In this document: piece after piece, positions 18,311-28,507 of the stretch
Position numbering within the stretch: the first letter of the stretch is position 1
Layout: each line of letters opens with the position of its first letter
Source of the DNA: Myceligenerans salitolerans
Lineage (GTDB): Bacteria; Actinomycetota; Actinomycetes; Actinomycetales; Cellulomonadaceae
NCBI RefSeq assembly: GCF_017349295.1
Contig: NZ_JAFMPK010000047.1
Location: 485,295 to 549,294, forward strand
Length of the DNA stretch: 64,000 nt
Direction of reading: 5' to 3'
Notes under the pieces: generated by a model
What the model was told of the DNA's origin: nothing
The model's database searches: none
Seen by the model: the letters and a program-made list of their open reading frames with translations, nothing else
Translations under genes and position numbers: made by a program

Positions 18311-19627
18311 TCATCCCTGGCCCGCCGCCAGCTCGTCCACGTCGGCGAGCGCGCGCTTCCACGCCTCGTCCGCGGTCAGCTCGCCCTGGTCGAAGGCCGT
18401 GAGCGCCGCGCCGAACGCGTCGTCCTGGATCTGGGAGTCGAGCGGACCCTTGTACTGGGAGCGCACGCCGTCGGTCCGGCGCGCCAAGATCGCCGCCGTC
18501 GGCGCGTCGCCGAAGAACGGGTCACCCTTCTGCGACTTCTGGTACACGGTCACCATCTCCTCGGTGCTGGGGAAGGTCCCCGCCACCTCGAACGCCTTCT
18601 CCTGCTGCTCGGCCTTGGTGAGCCAGAGCACCAGCTCGGCCGCCTCGTCGCGATGCCCGGAGGCCGTCGGCACGCCCAGGAACGACCCTCCCCAGTTGGC
18701 GGCACCACCGGGGAACACGTCGGCGAAGTCCCAGCCGGTCTCCGGACCACCTCCCGCGTTGCGCAGCTGGTCCTTGACGACGCCGAGCATCCAGCCCGGG
18801 CACATGAACGTCGCGAAGGACGTGTCGGTGAACGCCTTCCCGCCGTCCCAGTCCCAGGCCGCCTCACCGGCGGACAACCCGTCGGCCTGCGCCTGCGCCA
18901 GCCGCTCCCACTGCGCCCGGAGCTCGGCGTTTTCGCGCACGATGAGCCGGCCGTCGATGTCGTAGTAACCCTGGTCCAGCTGGTTCACCATCGCGTTCCA
19001 CACGTACAGGGGCTGGTCGTACCAGGCGTTGCCGGTCGCCGCCCGGTACTCCCGCCCGACGTCGAAGTAGCGGTCCCAGCCGCCGCCCTCCGCCTCGAAG
19101 TACGTGGCGACGTCTTTGCGGTCCGTCGGCAGACCGGCCTCGGCGAACAGGTCGCGGCGGTAGCAGAGCCCCATCGGCCCGATGTCGGTCCCGGCGGCGA
19201 TGATCCGCCCCGACGGCGCCCTGCCCTGTTCGTACTTCCACGGCACCCATCGCCAGCTCGCCGAGTCGATGTGGTAGTCGCGCAGGTCGACGAACTTGTC
19301 GTCCACGGCCATCACCTGCCCGAGCCAGCCCTCCTCGAGGGCCACGACGTCGGGCGGCGCGGCACCCGACTCGAAGGCGTCGAACAACGCGTCCCGGGCC
19401 TCACCGCCCTGGTCGTAGTTGGTCGCCTCGATCGTGATGCCGGGGTGGCTCTTCTCGTACTCCTCGTAGAGCCCTTCGAAGCCCATGGTCCCGAACGTCG
19501 TGATCGTCAGCGTGACGGGTCCGTCCTGCTCCTGCTCGGCGCCACCGGGAATGCCGGCGCAGCCGGTGAGTGCGGCGGCAACGGCGATCATGCCGGCCGC
19601 GGAGGTGGCACGGGTCTTTCTCATCAT
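18311..19627 (-). CDS. extracellular sugar-binding lipoprotein (SBP 2)
   Basis: 438 residues. The lipobox LTGC gives lipidated Cys23, then a CUT1 solute-binding fold that matches SBP 1 along its length, so the pair arose by tandem duplication. The aromatic residues of the presumed binding cleft differ between the copies, which suggests different or broader sugar range. Two adjacent ATG codons (19627, 19624) are possible starts. It is first in a minus-strand series SBP2-SBP1-MalF-MalG, but SBP 1 has its own operator, so the two binding proteins may be induced separately. Confidence 0.92.
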   Translation of the reverse strand: MMRKTRATSAAGMIAVAAALTGCAGIPGGAEQEQDGPVTLTITTFGTMGFEGLYEEYEKSHPGITIEATNYDQGGEARDALFDAFESGAAPPDVVALEEGWLGQVMAVDDKFVDLRDYHIDSASWRWVPWKYEQGRAPSGRIIAAGTDIGPMGLCYRRDLFAEAGLPTDRKDVATYFEAEGGGWDRYFDVGREYRAATGNAWYDQPLYVWNAMVNQLDQGYYDIDGRLIVRENAELRAQWERLAQAQADGLSAGEAAWDWDGGKAFTDTSFATFMCPGWMLGVVKDQLRNAGGGPETGWDFADVFPGGAANWGGSFLGVPTASGHRDEAAELVLWLTKAEQQEKAFEVAGTFPSTEEMVTVYQKSQKGDPFFGDAPTAAILARRTDGVRSQYKGPLDSQIQDDAFGAALTAFDQGELTADEAWKRALADVDELAAGQG

Positions 19628-19722
19628 CTCTCGCTCTTCACCCTCGTTGGTGGTGCCGGACGTCGTCGTCAGCGGCTGCCCCCGTGCTACCGCGGGACGG
19701 CGACCGGCCGCCCGATGTTGGG

Positions 19723-19736
19723 TGGTAACGCTTCCA
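19723..19736 (-). promoter_or_regulatory. LacI-type half-symmetric operator before SBP 2
   Basis: TGGTAACGCTTCCA has one good half site (TGGAAGCG on the minus strand) and one weaker half. It lies 96 bases before the SBP 2 start and fits the same family as the box at 18118. Confidence 0.45.
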
Positions 19737-19766
19737 TAGGCCCGCGGCGACGACAAGGATGAAAAA

Positions 19767-19804
19767 GGGCGCGCGGACGGGGAGATCTCCCCGTCCGCGC
19801 GCCC
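19767..19804 (-). terminator. rho-independent terminator of pyk
   Basis: A perfect 38-base palindrome (19-base arms, centre AGATCT) followed on the minus strand by TTTTT. It begins 12 bases after the pyruvate kinase stop and separates pyk from the sugar-importer operon. Confidence 0.9.
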
Positions 19805-19816
19805 GCGGTCCCGGCG

Positions 19817-21256
19817 TCAGGCGGTCAGGGTCCGCCCGTCGGCCTTCGTACCGATCCGGTGCACGAGGATCGAGTTGGTGGTGCCGGGCACGCCCACCGG
19901 CGCCCCGGAGACGACGACCACGAGGTCACCCTTCTCGGCCAGCCCGTTGGCCTGCAGCGTCGTGTCGACCTGGTCCACCATCGCGTCCACGTTGTCCACC
20001 TTGGGCACGAGGTACTGCGTGGTCCCCCAGGTCATCGAGAGCGCGTTGCGCACGCCCGGCTCCGGGGTGAAGGCGAGCAGAGGGATGGAGGAACGCAGCC
20101 GCGACATACGCCGCGCCGAGTCGCCCGACTGCGTGAACGTCACCAGGTACTTCACGCCCAGCCGCTCGCCGATCTCGGCCGCCGCCCGGGTGATGGCGCC
20201 GCCCCGGGTGTGCGGTGTGGACCCGAGCGGAGCGATCCGCTCGCGGCCCGCCTCCTCGGTCGCCTCGATGATCCGGGCCATCGTCTGGACGGTGACGATG
20301 GGGTACTCGCCCACCGAGGTCTCGCCCGAGAGCATCACCGCGTCGGCGCCGTCGAGCACCGCGTTCGCGCAGTCGGAGGCTTCCGCGCGCGTCGGCGTCG
20401 GTGAGTTCGTCATCGACTCCAGCACCTGCGTGGCCACGATCACCGGCTTGGCGTTACGCCGGGCGAGCTCGACGATCCGCTTCTGCACGAGCGGCACCTG
20501 CTCAAGGGGCATCTCCACGGCGAGGTCACCACGGGCCACCATCACGCCGTCGAACGCCGCCACGACCTCGGCGAGGTTCTCGACCGCCTGGGGCTTCTCG
20601 ATCTTGGCGATCACGGGGACGGTGCGGTTCTCCTCCTCCATGATCCGGCGCACGTCCTCGTAGTCCTTGGCGGACCGCACGAACGACAGGGCGATGAAGT
20701 CGGCGCCCTGGGCGAGGCCCCAGCGCAGGTCGTCGGTGTCCTTCTCGGACAGGGCCGGGACCGACACGGCAACCCCCGGCAGGTTCAGGCCCTTGTTGTT
20801 GGACACGGGGCCGGCGACCTCGACACGCGTCACGACGCGGGGGCCCTCCACGGCCTCGACCACGACGCGCACCTTGCCGTCGTCGATGAGGATCGGGTCG
20901 CCCACGCGGGCGTCCTCGGGCAGGCCCTTGTGCGTGGTGGAGACCAGTTCCTTGGTGCCCTCCACGTCCTCGGTCGTGATGGTGAACCGGTCACCGACCT
21001 CGAGGTGGTGCTTCTGGTCGCCCGCGAACCGGCCCAGGCGGATCTTGGGGCCCTGCAGGTCCACGAGGACCGCCACCGAGGTGCCGGCGTCCTCCGCGGC
21101 CTGACGGACGGATCTGATGATCTCCGCGTGCTCGGACTGCTCGCCGTGGCTGCGGTTGATCCGCGCCACGTTCATACCGGCGTCCACCAGCTCCCGCAGT
21201 CGCTCGGGCGACGCCGTCGCGGGTCCGATGGTGCACACGATCTTTGCTCTGCGCAT
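19817..21256 (-). CDS. pyk: pyruvate kinase
   Basis: 479 residues, normal for a bacterial pyruvate kinase. Visible features: N-terminal RRAKIVCTIGPAT, the B-domain, the active-site run VIAKIEKPQAVENL with catalytic Lys, MVARGDLAVEMP, and KPVIVATQVLESM. It converts phosphoenolpyruvate and ADP to pyruvate and ATP. The chosen ATG at 21256 has GGAGA just upstream and matches the family N terminus; an in-frame ATG 27 codons earlier has no support. It closes the minus-strand block that begins with hisI/trpE and is followed by its own strong terminator. Confidence 0.97.
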   Translation of the reverse strand: MRRAKIVCTIGPATASPERLRELVDAGMNVARINRSHGEQSEHAEIIRSVRQAAEDAGTSVAVLVDLQGPKIRLGRFAGDQKHHLEVGDRFTITTEDVEGTKELVSTTHKGLPEDARVGDPILIDDGKVRVVVEAVEGPRVVTRVEVAGPVSNNKGLNLPGVAVSVPALSEKDTDDLRWGLAQGADFIALSFVRSAKDYEDVRRIMEEENRTVPVIAKIEKPQAVENLAEVVAAFDGVMVARGDLAVEMPLEQVPLVQKRIVELARRNAKPVIVATQVLESMTNSPTPTRAEASDCANAVLDGADAVMLSGETSVGEYPIVTVQTMARIIEATEEAGRERIAPLGSTPHTRGGAITRAAAEIGERLGVKYLVTFTQSGDSARRMSRLRSSIPLLAFTPEPGVRNALSMTWGTTQYLVPKVDNVDAMVDQVDTTLQANGLAEKGDLVVVVSGAPVGVPGTTNSILVHRIGTKADGRTLTA

Positions 21257-21376
21257 GTCTCCAGCCTCGTCATCTCGCGGCGCCCGCGCGTCTGTACGTG
21301 CGAGGCAGAGGCACGAACACAGGCTCGGGGTCCGCATGGCCGCGTTCGGGCCATGGTCTTCTCGGTACTCAGGCTA

Positions 21377-21412
21377 TGCCCGCCCACGGGCACGTCGCGC
21401 TGTGGGCGGGCA
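21377..21412 (-). terminator. hairpin after gltD
   Basis: TGCCCGCCCAC and GTGGGCGGGCA form perfect 11-base arms around a 14-base loop, 35 bases after the gltD stop. No T-run; a terminator-like element that would leave room for a pyk promoter in 21257-21376. Confidence 0.5.
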
Positions 21413-21447
21413 CAACGTCAGGTGAACTTTCTGTCGGGCGCCGGGGG

Positions 21448-22938
21448 TCAGGCCCGTAGGGCGTGGGTCCGCGGGCGCACCGGAGCGGGCAGCTCGGTGC
21501 CGCCCGCCAGGTACTCGTCCACCGCGGCGGCCGCGGCGCGGCCCTCCGCGATGGCCCACACGATGAGGGACTGCCCGCGGCCCGCGTCACCGGCCACGAA
21601 AACTCCCGGCAGACTCGCAGCGTAGTCCTCCCCGCGCGCCACCAGACCCCGGTCCGTGATCTCGATGCCCGTCTGCTCCTCGAGCGGCTGCGTCTCCGGC
21701 CCGGTGAAGCCCATCGCGATCAGGACCAGATCGGCCGGGAGCTCCCGCTCGGTGCCCGCCCTGGGCACACGGCGCCCGTCCGGCAGGTACTCCGTCTCGG
21801 CGACGCGGAGAGAGCGCACGCGGCCCTCGCCGTCGTCGGTGAAGCCGACGGTCGAGGCGAGGTAGGTTCGCTCACCGCCCTCCTCGTGGGAGGTGGAGAC
21901 CTCGAACAGGATCGGGTCGGTGGGCCACGGCTGGCCCTCCGGACGCTCGACCGGCGGCTTGCGCCCGATCGCGAGCGTCGTGACGCTCGCGGCGCCCTGA
22001 CGCAGCGCGGTGCCGACGCAGTCGGAGCCGGTGTCCCCACCGCCGATGACGACCACGTGCTTGCCGGCGGCCGACGGCGCGCCCTCGGGCAGCGGGGGCA
22101 GCTCACCGTCGTCGCCGGCCTGCGCGACGACGTGGTTCTGCGGCGTGAGGAAGTCCATCGCGAAGTGCACGCCGTCCAGCTCCCGGCCCGGCAGGGGCAG
22201 GTCCCGCGGGACGGTCGCACCCGTGGCGACGACGACCGCGTCGAACCGGCGGCGCAACGCGTCCCACGAGATGTCCCGGCCGATCTCCACGCCGGGCCGG
22301 AAGCGCGTGCCCTCCGCCTCCATCTGGGCCAGACGGCGGTCGATGTGCCACTTCTCCAGCTTGAAGTCCGGGATGCCGTAGCGCAGCAGGCCGCCGATCG
22401 CGTCGTCCCGCTCGTACACGACGACCGTGTGACCGGCGCGTGTGAGCTGCTGCGCCGCGGCGAGACCGGCAGGACCGGAGCCGACGACGGCGACCGTGGA
22501 GTCGGTGAGCCGCTCGGGCACGTGCGGCGTGACGAGGCCGCGCGCGAACGCCTCGTCGATGATCGACACCTCGACGTTCTTGATCGTCACCGCCGGCTGG
22601 TTGATGCCCAGCACGCACGAGGTCTCGCACGGTGCGGGGCACACGCGGCCGGTGAACTCCGGGAAGTTGTTCGTCGCGTGCAGCCGGTCGATGGCATCGG
22701 CCCACTGGCCGCGCCACACGAGGTCGTTCCACTCCGGGATGAGGTTGCCCAGCGGGCAGCCCTGGTGGCAGAACGGGATGCCGCAGTCCATGCAGCGCCC
22801 GGCCTGCTCCTTGAGGAACGGCTGGCCGTCCACGCGCACGTCGTGCGTGTCCTTCCAGTCCAGCAGCCGCACCGCGACAGGACGGTTCGGCGGGAGCTCC
22901 CGCTCCCGCACCTTCAGAAACCCACGCGGGTCAGCCAC
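21448..22938 (-). CDS. gltD: glutamate synthase (NADPH) small subunit
   Basis: 496 residues. Cys49, 52, 57 and 61 ([13 protein letters not shown]) and a second cluster CPAPCETSC hold the iron-sulfur centres; [12 protein letters not shown] binds FAD and [11 protein letters not shown] binds NADPH. The subunit passes electrons from NADPH to the large subunit for reductive transfer of the glutamine amide to 2-oxoglutarate. The start is a GTG inside the end of gltB (8-base overlap) with GGAGG seven bases upstream, so the subunits are translationally coupled. Confidence 0.97.
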   Translation of the reverse strand: MADPRGFLKVRERELPPNRPVAVRLLDWKDTHDVRVDGQPFLKEQAGRCMDCGIPFCHQGCPLGNLIPEWNDLVWRGQWADAIDRLHATNNFPEFTGRVCPAPCETSCVLGINQPAVTIKNVEVSIIDEAFARGLVTPHVPERLTDSTVAVVGSGPAGLAAAQQLTRAGHTVVVYERDDAIGGLLRYGIPDFKLEKWHIDRRLAQMEAEGTRFRPGVEIGRDISWDALRRRFDAVVVATGATVPRDLPLPGRELDGVHFAMDFLTPQNHVVAQAGDDGELPPLPEGAPSAAGKHVVVIGGGDTGSDCVGTALRQGAASVTTLAIGRKPPVERPEGQPWPTDPILFEVSTSHEEGGERTYLASTVGFTDDGEGRVRSLRVAETEYLPDGRRVPRAGTERELPADLVLIAMGFTGPETQPLEEQTGIEITDRGLVARGEDYAASLPGVFVAGDAGRGQSLIVWAIAEGRAAAAAVDEYLAGGTELPAPVRPRTHALRA

Positions 22939-25900
22939 GAGCCACCTCCATGATCCGGTCCCACTGCGCGGGGTCCCACTCGTTCTCGTCCAGATGATGC
23001 GTCGCCAGCGCCTGGCGCACGCGGGCCCAGCCGGGCGGCAGGATCCGCGTGAAGCGCGTCCGGGCGTCCGGGTCCTCCAGCAGCTCGCCCGCGACGAGCG
23101 AGCCGGTCTCGGCCCGGTGCCGCTCCAGCAGGCCGCGCACGGTGTCCCAGTCGTCGTCGTCGAGCGGCGCGACCGACAGCTCGCCCGAGGCGAGCGCGGC
23201 GGCGTTCGTCGCGCCGTCGCGCAGGTTCAGCACGTAGGCGATGCCGCCGGACATGCCGGCGCCGACGTTCCGGCCGGTCGGGCCCAGCACCAGCACGGTG
23301 CCGCCCGTCATGTACTCGCAGGCGTGGTCGCCCACGCCCTCGGTGACCAGCGTGGCGCCGGAGTTGCGCACGCCGAAGCGCTCACCGACCCGGCCACGCA
23401 GGAAGATCTCGCCGGACGTGGCACCGTAGCCGATGACGTTGCCGGCGATGACGTTCGCCGCGCCGTCGAGCACCGCCGCCCGGTCGGGCCGCACCACGAT
23501 GCGGCCGCCGGAGAGCCCCTTGCCGAGGTAGTCGTTCGCGTCCCCGTAGAGGCGCAGCGTGACGCCGGGCGGGAGGAACGCGCCGCACGACTGGCCGGCC
23601 GATCCCGTGAGGGTGACGTCGATCGTGCCGTCCGGCAGCCCGTCGCCTCCGTAGCGCCTGGTCACCTCGTGCCCGAGCAACGTGCCGACCGTGCGGTTCA
23701 CGTTCCGCACCGGCAGTTCGACCGTCACAGGCTCGCCACGTTCCAGGGCGGGCCCGGCGGCGGCGATCAGCTGGTTGTCGAGAGCGCGGTCCAGGCCGTG
23801 GTCCTGGTCCTGCGTGCGGTGCAGCGCCGAGCCGGCGGGCGGCTCGATGCGCTCCAGGACCGGGCCGAGGTCGAGGCCCTGCGCCTTCCAGTGGTCCACG
23901 GCCTTGCGGGTGTCCAGCACCTGCACGTGGCCGACCGCCTCCTCGAGGGAGCGGAATCCGAGCGCGGCGAGATGCTCACGGACCTCCTGGGCGATGAACT
24001 CGAAGAAGTTCACGACGAACTCCGGCTTGCCCGTGAACCGCCTGCGCAGCTCGGGGTTCTGCGTCGCCACGCCCACCGGGCACGTGTCCAGGTGGCAGAC
24101 CCGCATCATGACGCAGCCGGACACCACCATCGGCGCCGTGGCGAAGCCGTACTCCTCCGCACCCAGCAGCGCGGCCACGACGACGTCACGGCCGGTCTTC
24201 ATCTGACCGTCCACCTGCACGGTGATGCGGTCGCGCAGGTTGTTCAGCACGAGGGTCTGCTGGGTCTCGGCCAGGCCGATCTCCCACGGCGTCCCCGCGT
24301 GCTTGAGCGACGTCAGCGGTGACGCTCCCGTGCCGCCGTCGTGCCCCGAGATGAGGACGACGTCCGCGCGCGCCTTCGAGACGCCCGTGGCGACGGTGCC
24401 CACGCCGAACTCGCTCACGAGCTTGACGTGGATCCGCGCGGCCGGGTTGGCGTTCTTCGCGTCGTGGATGAGCTGCTTGAGGTCCTCGATCGAGTAGATG
24501 TCGTGGTGCGGCGGCGGCGAGATGAGCCCGACCCCGGGCGTCGAGTGGCGGGTGCGCGCCACCCACGGGTACACCTTGTTCCCGGGCAGCTGCCCGCCCT
24601 CACCGGGCTTGGCGCCCTGGGCGAGCTTGATCTGGATGTCGTCGGCGTTGGTGAGGTACTCCGACGTCACCCCGAAGCGGCCCGAGGCGATCTGCTTGAC
24701 CCGGCTGCGACGCTCCGGGTCGTAGAGCCGCTCGGGGTTCTCCCCGCCCTCACCCGTGTTGGAACGGCCGCCGAGGCGGTTCATCGCGATCGCGAGCGTC
24801 TCGTGCGCCTCGGCGGAGATGGAACCGTAGGACATCGCCCCGGTGTTGAACCGCTTGACGATCTCGGACACGGGCTCGACCTCGTCGATCGGCACCGGCT
24901 CGCGGTCCGGGCTGAACCGCAGGAGGCCGCGCAGCGTCATGAGCCGCTGGGACTGTTCGTCCACCCGCCGCGTGTACTGGCGGAAGACGTCCATCCGGCC
25001 CTCACGCGTGGAGTGCTGCAGCCGGAACACGGTCTCCGGGTCGAAGAGGTGCTCCTCGCCGTCGCGGCGCCACTGGTACTCGCCGCCCGTGGTGAGCCGG
25101 TCCGCGGGGCTCCGGTTGCCCGAACGGGGGTAGGCCTCGGCGTGCCGCGCGGCCGTCTCGGCGGCGATGACGTCGAGCCCGATGCCGCCCAGCCGCGACG
25201 TCGTGCCGGTGAAGTAGTCCTCGACGAGCTCGTGCGAGAGCCCGACGGCCTCGAAGATCTGCGCGCCGCGGTACGACATGATCGTCGAGATGCCCATCTT
25301 GGACATCACCTTGAGCACGCCCTTGCCGAGCGCCTTGATGAGGTTCGCGACCGCGGCCTCGGGCGCGACGCCGAGGTAGCCGCGCAGGGCGAGGTCCTCC
25401 ACGGTCTCCATCGCGAGGTACGGGTTGACCGCGGCGGCGCCGTACCCGATGAGGAGCGCGACGTGGTGCACCTCGCGCACGTCCCCGGCCTCCACGACGA
25501 GCGAGACCCGGGTGCGGGTGTGCTTGCGCACCAGGTGGTGGTGCACCGCGCTGGTGAGCAGGAGCGACGGGATCGGGGCGAGCTCGGCGGTGGAGTGCCG
25601 GTCGGACAGCACGATGAAGCTCGCGCCGGCCTCCACGTGGGCGTCGACCTCGGCGAAGATCTCCTCGAGGCGGGCGTGCAGCGCCGCTCCCCCGCCGGAC
25701 ACGTCGTACAGGCCGCGCACGACCTCGCTGCGGAAGATGCCCTCGAGGTTCGGGTCGCGGTCGACGTGCACGATCTTGGCGAGCTTGTCGTTGTCGAGCA
25801 CGGGGAAGCCGACGACGAGCTTGCGCGCGTGCTCCGGCAGGTCGGCGAGCAGGTTGGGCTCGGGGCCGATGGCGCTGCCGATCGACGTCACCAGCTCCTC

Positions 25901-27472
25901 GCGGATGGCGTCCAGCGGCGGGTTGGTCACCTGCGCGAACATCTGCGTGAAGTAGTCGAACAGCAGGCGCGGTCGCTGCGAGAGCACCGCGATCGGGGTG
26001 TCCGACCCCATGGCGCCGAGCGGTTCGGCACCCGACGACGCCATCGGCGTCAGGAGGATCTTCAGCTCCTCCTCGGTGTAGCCGAAGGCACGCTGGCGAC
26101 GGCGCACGGACGCCGTGCTGTGTGCGACGTGCTCCCGCTCGGGCAGGTCGTCGAGGTGCACGGAGTGCTCGTCGATCCACTGGCGGTAGGGATGCCGGGT
26201 GGCGAGGCCGGTCTTGACCTCGTCGTCCTCCACGATCCGGCCCGAACCGGTGTCGACCAGGAACATCTTGCCGGGCTCGAGGCGGCCCTTGCGCACCACC
26301 GAGGCGGGGTCGATGTCGAGCACGCCCGCCTCGGACGCGAGGACCACGAGGCCGTCGTCGGTCACCCAGAACCGGCCCGGGCGCAGGCCGTTGCGGTCCA
26401 GCACCGCGCCGATCAGCTCGCCGTCGGTGAACGTCAGCGCCGCCGGGCCGTCCCAGGGCTCGATGAGGTTGGCGTTGTACTCGTAGAACGCGCGCCGGTC
26501 GGCGTCCATCTCGGTGTGGTTCTCCCACGCCTCGGGCACCATCATCAGCACGGCGTGCGGCAGGGAGCGGCCCGACAGGTGCAGGAGCTCCAGGACCTCG
26601 TCGAAGCTCGCCGAGTCGCTGGCGCCGGGCGAGCACACCGGGCGCAGCTGGTCGAAGTCGCCGAGCACGTCCGAGGCCATGGTGCCCTCACGGGCGGCGA
26701 CCCAGTTGCGGTTGCCCCGCACGGTGTTGATCTCGCCGTTGTGGGCGATCGTGCGGAACGGCTGGGCGAGCGGCCACGAGGGGAACGTGTTCGTGGAGAA
26801 GCGCGAGTGCACGAGCGCGATCTCGGTCGCGTACCGCGGGTCCTGGAGGTCGCCGAAGAACGGCTCGAGCTGCGCGGTCGTGAGCATGCCCTTGTACGTG
26901 ACCGTGCGCGCCGAGAGCGACGCGAAGTACAGGTCGAGCTCCCGCTCGGCGCGCTTGCGCAGGCGGTAGCAGCGGCGGTCGAGCTCGATGCCGCCCAGTT
27001 CGCGGGACGGGTCGGCCACCACGAGCTGGCGGAAGACGGGCATGGTGGCACGAGCCGTGGGACCCACCATCGAGGCGTCGACCGGCACGTCCCGCCAGGA
27101 CAGCACGTCGAGCTTCTCCTCGGCCGCCAGGGCCTCGACGCGGGCGACGACCTGGTCCCGCTCGGTCTGGTCCGTCGGCAGGAACGCCGTCCCGATGGCG
27201 TACCGGCCGGCGGGGGGCAGCTCCGCGTCCACGACGTCGCGCAGGAACGCGTCGGGGATCTGCGTCAGGATGCCGGCACCGTCACCGGTGTCCTCCTCCG
27301 CGCCCACGGCGCCGCGGTGGTCGAGGTTCAGCAGGGCGGTCAGACCGGCGTCCACGATGTCGCGTCCGGGCGTGCCGCGGAGCGTGGCGACGAACGCCAC
27401 ACCGCAGGCATCGTGCTCCGCGGACGGGTCGTAGAGCCCTCGGGCTTCGGTCCGGTGCAACGGCATGGTCAT
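22931..27472 (-). CDS. gltB: glutamate synthase large subunit
   Basis: 1513 residues, the full GltB length. The N-terminal glutaminase domain begins with Cys23 (DACGVAF) after a short propeptide that is removed to expose the nucleophile; the FMN-binding synthase domain, the 3Fe-4S motif ([13 protein letters not shown]) and the C-terminal beta-helix follow. With GltD it makes two glutamates from glutamine and 2-oxoglutarate. Two ATGs (27472, 27466) are possible; GAGGA fits the second slightly better. It lies between lgt and gltD, as usual in actinobacteria. Confidence 0.97.
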   Translation of the reverse strand: MTMPLHRTEARGLYDPSAEHDACGVAFVATLRGTPGRDIVDAGLTALLNLDHRGAVGAEEDTGDGAGILTQIPDAFLRDVVDAELPPAGRYAIGTAFLPTDQTERDQVVARVEALAAEEKLDVLSWRDVPVDASMVGPTARATMPVFRQLVVADPSRELGGIELDRRCYRLRKRAERELDLYFASLSARTVTYKGMLTTAQLEPFFGDLQDPRYATEIALVHSRFSTNTFPSWPLAQPFRTIAHNGEINTVRGNRNWVAAREGTMASDVLGDFDQLRPVCSPGASDSASFDEVLELLHLSGRSLPHAVLMMVPEAWENHTEMDADRRAFYEYNANLIEPWDGPAALTFTDGELIGAVLDRNGLRPGRFWVTDDGLVVLASEAGVLDIDPASVVRKGRLEPGKMFLVDTGSGRIVEDDEVKTGLATRHPYRQWIDEHSVHLDDLPEREHVAHSTASVRRRQRAFGYTEEELKILLTPMASSGAEPLGAMGSDTPIAVLSQRPRLLFDYFTQMFAQVTNPPLDAIREELVTSIGSAIGPEPNLLADLPEHARKLVVGFPVLDNDKLAKIVHVDRDPNLEGIFRSEVVRGLYDVSGGGAALHARLEEIFAEVDAHVEAGASFIVLSDRHSTAELAPIPSLLLTSAVHHHLVRKHTRTRVSLVVEAGDVREVHHVALLIGYGAAAVNPYLAMETVEDLALRGYLGVAPEAAVANLIKALGKGVLKVMSKMGISTIMSYRGAQIFEAVGLSHELVEDYFTGTTSRLGGIGLDVIAAETAARHAEAYPRSGNRSPADRLTTGGEYQWRRDGEEHLFDPETVFRLQHSTREGRMDVFRQYTRRVDEQSQRLMTLRGLLRFSPDREPVPIDEVEPVSEIVKRFNTGAMSYGSISAEAHETLAIAMNRLGGRSNTGEGGENPERLYDPERRSRVKQIASGRFGVTSEYLTNADDIQIKLAQGAKPGEGGQLPGNKVYPWVARTRHSTPGVGLISPPPHHDIYSIEDLKQLIHDAKNANPAARIHVKLVSEFGVGTVATGVSKARADVVLISGHDGGTGASPLTSLKHAGTPWEIGLAETQQTLVLNNLRDRITVQVDGQMKTGRDVVVAALLGAEEYGFATAPMVVSGCVMMRVCHLDTCPVGVATQNPELRRRFTGKPEFVVNFFEFIAQEVREHLAALGFRSLEEAVGHVQVLDTRKAVDHWKAQGLDLGPVLERIEPPAGSALHRTQDQDHGLDRALDNQLIAAAGPALERGEPVTVELPVRNVNRTVGTLLGHEVTRRYGGDGLPDGTIDVTLTGSAGQSCGAFLPPGVTLRLYGDANDYLGKGLSGGRIVVRPDRAAVLDGAANVIAGNVIGYGATSGEIFLRGRVGERFGVRNSGATLVTEGVGDHACEYMTGGTVLVLGPTGRNVGAGMSGGIAYVLNLRDGATNAAALASGELSVAPLDDDDWDTVRGLLERHRAETGSLVAGELLEDPDARTRFTRILPPGWARVRQALATHHLDENEWDPAQWDRIMEVARG

Positions 27473-27485
27473 GGATCCTCACAGA

Positions 27486-27504
27486 CGTCCGGGCACGCCG
27501 GACG
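27486..27504 (-). promoter_or_regulatory. small stem-loop just before the gltB ribosome site
   Basis: CGTCCGG and CCGGACG pair around GCACG, ending about six bases before the GAGGA ribosome site of gltB. Whether it does anything in vivo is unknown. The rest of 27473-27577 shows a weak hairpin (GACCGA/TCGGTC, 27557-27575) next to the lgt stop. Confidence 0.3.
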
Positions 27505-27577
27505 CACATCGAACTGGTACCGGGGCGCCGTCGGCCCGGAATCGGACTGGGCGCGCGACCGATGGGTGGTCGGTCCT

Positions 27578-28480
27578 TCACGCCCTTCGCATGGTCTCGG
27601 GTTCCGGTCCGGTGGTGGCCGGATCCGATCCCCGTTCCACCGATTCCTCCCGCTGAGGGAACCGGCGTGCCAGGACTGCCGAGACTGCCAGAGCCACCAG
27701 GCCCAGGACCACCGACGTCCAGACATTGAGCCGGAGACCCAGGAGGATCTCCGTCTCGTCGATCCGCATCATCTCGATCCAGACCCGGCCGAGAGTGTAG
27801 AGCACGGCGTACGCCCAGAATACTCGGCCATGACCGAACTTGAACCGCCGGTCGAGGAAAAGCAGAAGTCCGGCCGCCGCGAGATACCACAGGATCTCGT
27901 ACAGGAAGGTCGGATGGAAGGTGGTTCCCTCGGGGTACGGCACTCCCGTGGCCGGGTTCGTCACGAGGTGCTCGCGCGTGACCTCGAGAGCCCACGGGAG
28001 GTCGGTGGGCCGGCCGTAGAGCTCCTGGTTGAACCAGCTGCCGAGCCGTCCGACGGCCTGCCCGAGGAGCAGGCCGGGGGCCACCGCGTCCGCGAACGAG
28101 GAGAGCCTCAGGCCGAGCGTGCGGCACCCGATCCACGCGCCCAGCGCGCCGAAGGCCAGCGCACCGTAGAACGACAGGCCACCCTCCCAGACGCGCAGCG
28201 CGGCGAGGGGGTCGGCACCGGGCCCGAAGTAGTCGCCGGGCAAGGACAGCACATGGTAGACCCGCGCGCCCACGAGACCGAAGGGCACCGTCCAGAAGAC
28301 GAGGTCGAGGACGTCCCACGGGTCACCGCCGCGCGCCCGCCAGCGCACCATCGTCACCCAGGCCGCGACGGCGATCCCGGCCAGCAGCGCCACGGCGTAC
28401 GCCCGGACCGGGACGACGCCCAGGTACCAGGTGTGCTCCGGCGGGCTGGGCAGGCTCGCGGGAAGCCACGACGGGATCAC
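27578..28480 (-). CDS. lgt: prolipoprotein diacylglyceryl transferase
   Basis: 300 residues with seven membrane segments. The Lgt signature GRLGSWFNQELYGRPT and the later HPTFLYEILWY motif are intact. Lgt moves diacylglycerol from phosphatidylglycerol to the lipobox cysteine of prolipoproteins, so it matures the binding proteins and the FKBP lipoprotein encoded in this window. GTG start preceded by GGAG. The C-terminal about 25 residues are charged and variable. Lies between trpA and gltB, the conserved actinobacterial position. Confidence 0.96.
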   Translation of the reverse strand: MIPSWLPASLPSPPEHTWYLGVVPVRAYAVALLAGIAVAAWVTMVRWRARGGDPWDVLDLVFWTVPFGLVGARVYHVLSLPGDYFGPGADPLAALRVWEGGLSFYGALAFGALGAWIGCRTLGLRLSSFADAVAPGLLLGQAVGRLGSWFNQELYGRPTDLPWALEVTREHLVTNPATGVPYPEGTTFHPTFLYEILWYLAAAGLLLFLDRRFKFGHGRVFWAYAVLYTLGRVWIEMMRIDETEILLGLRLNVWTSVVLGLVALAVSAVLARRFPQREESVERGSDPATTGPEPETMRRA

Positions 28481-28507
28481 GTACGCTCCGGGGTGCTCGG
28501 CGGCGGG

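Noticed and set aside
19628-19722. A second tRNA or small RNA between pyk and SBP 2
   Set aside because: No cloverleaf or conserved RNA motif could be folded by eye; only the terminator and the operator are supported.
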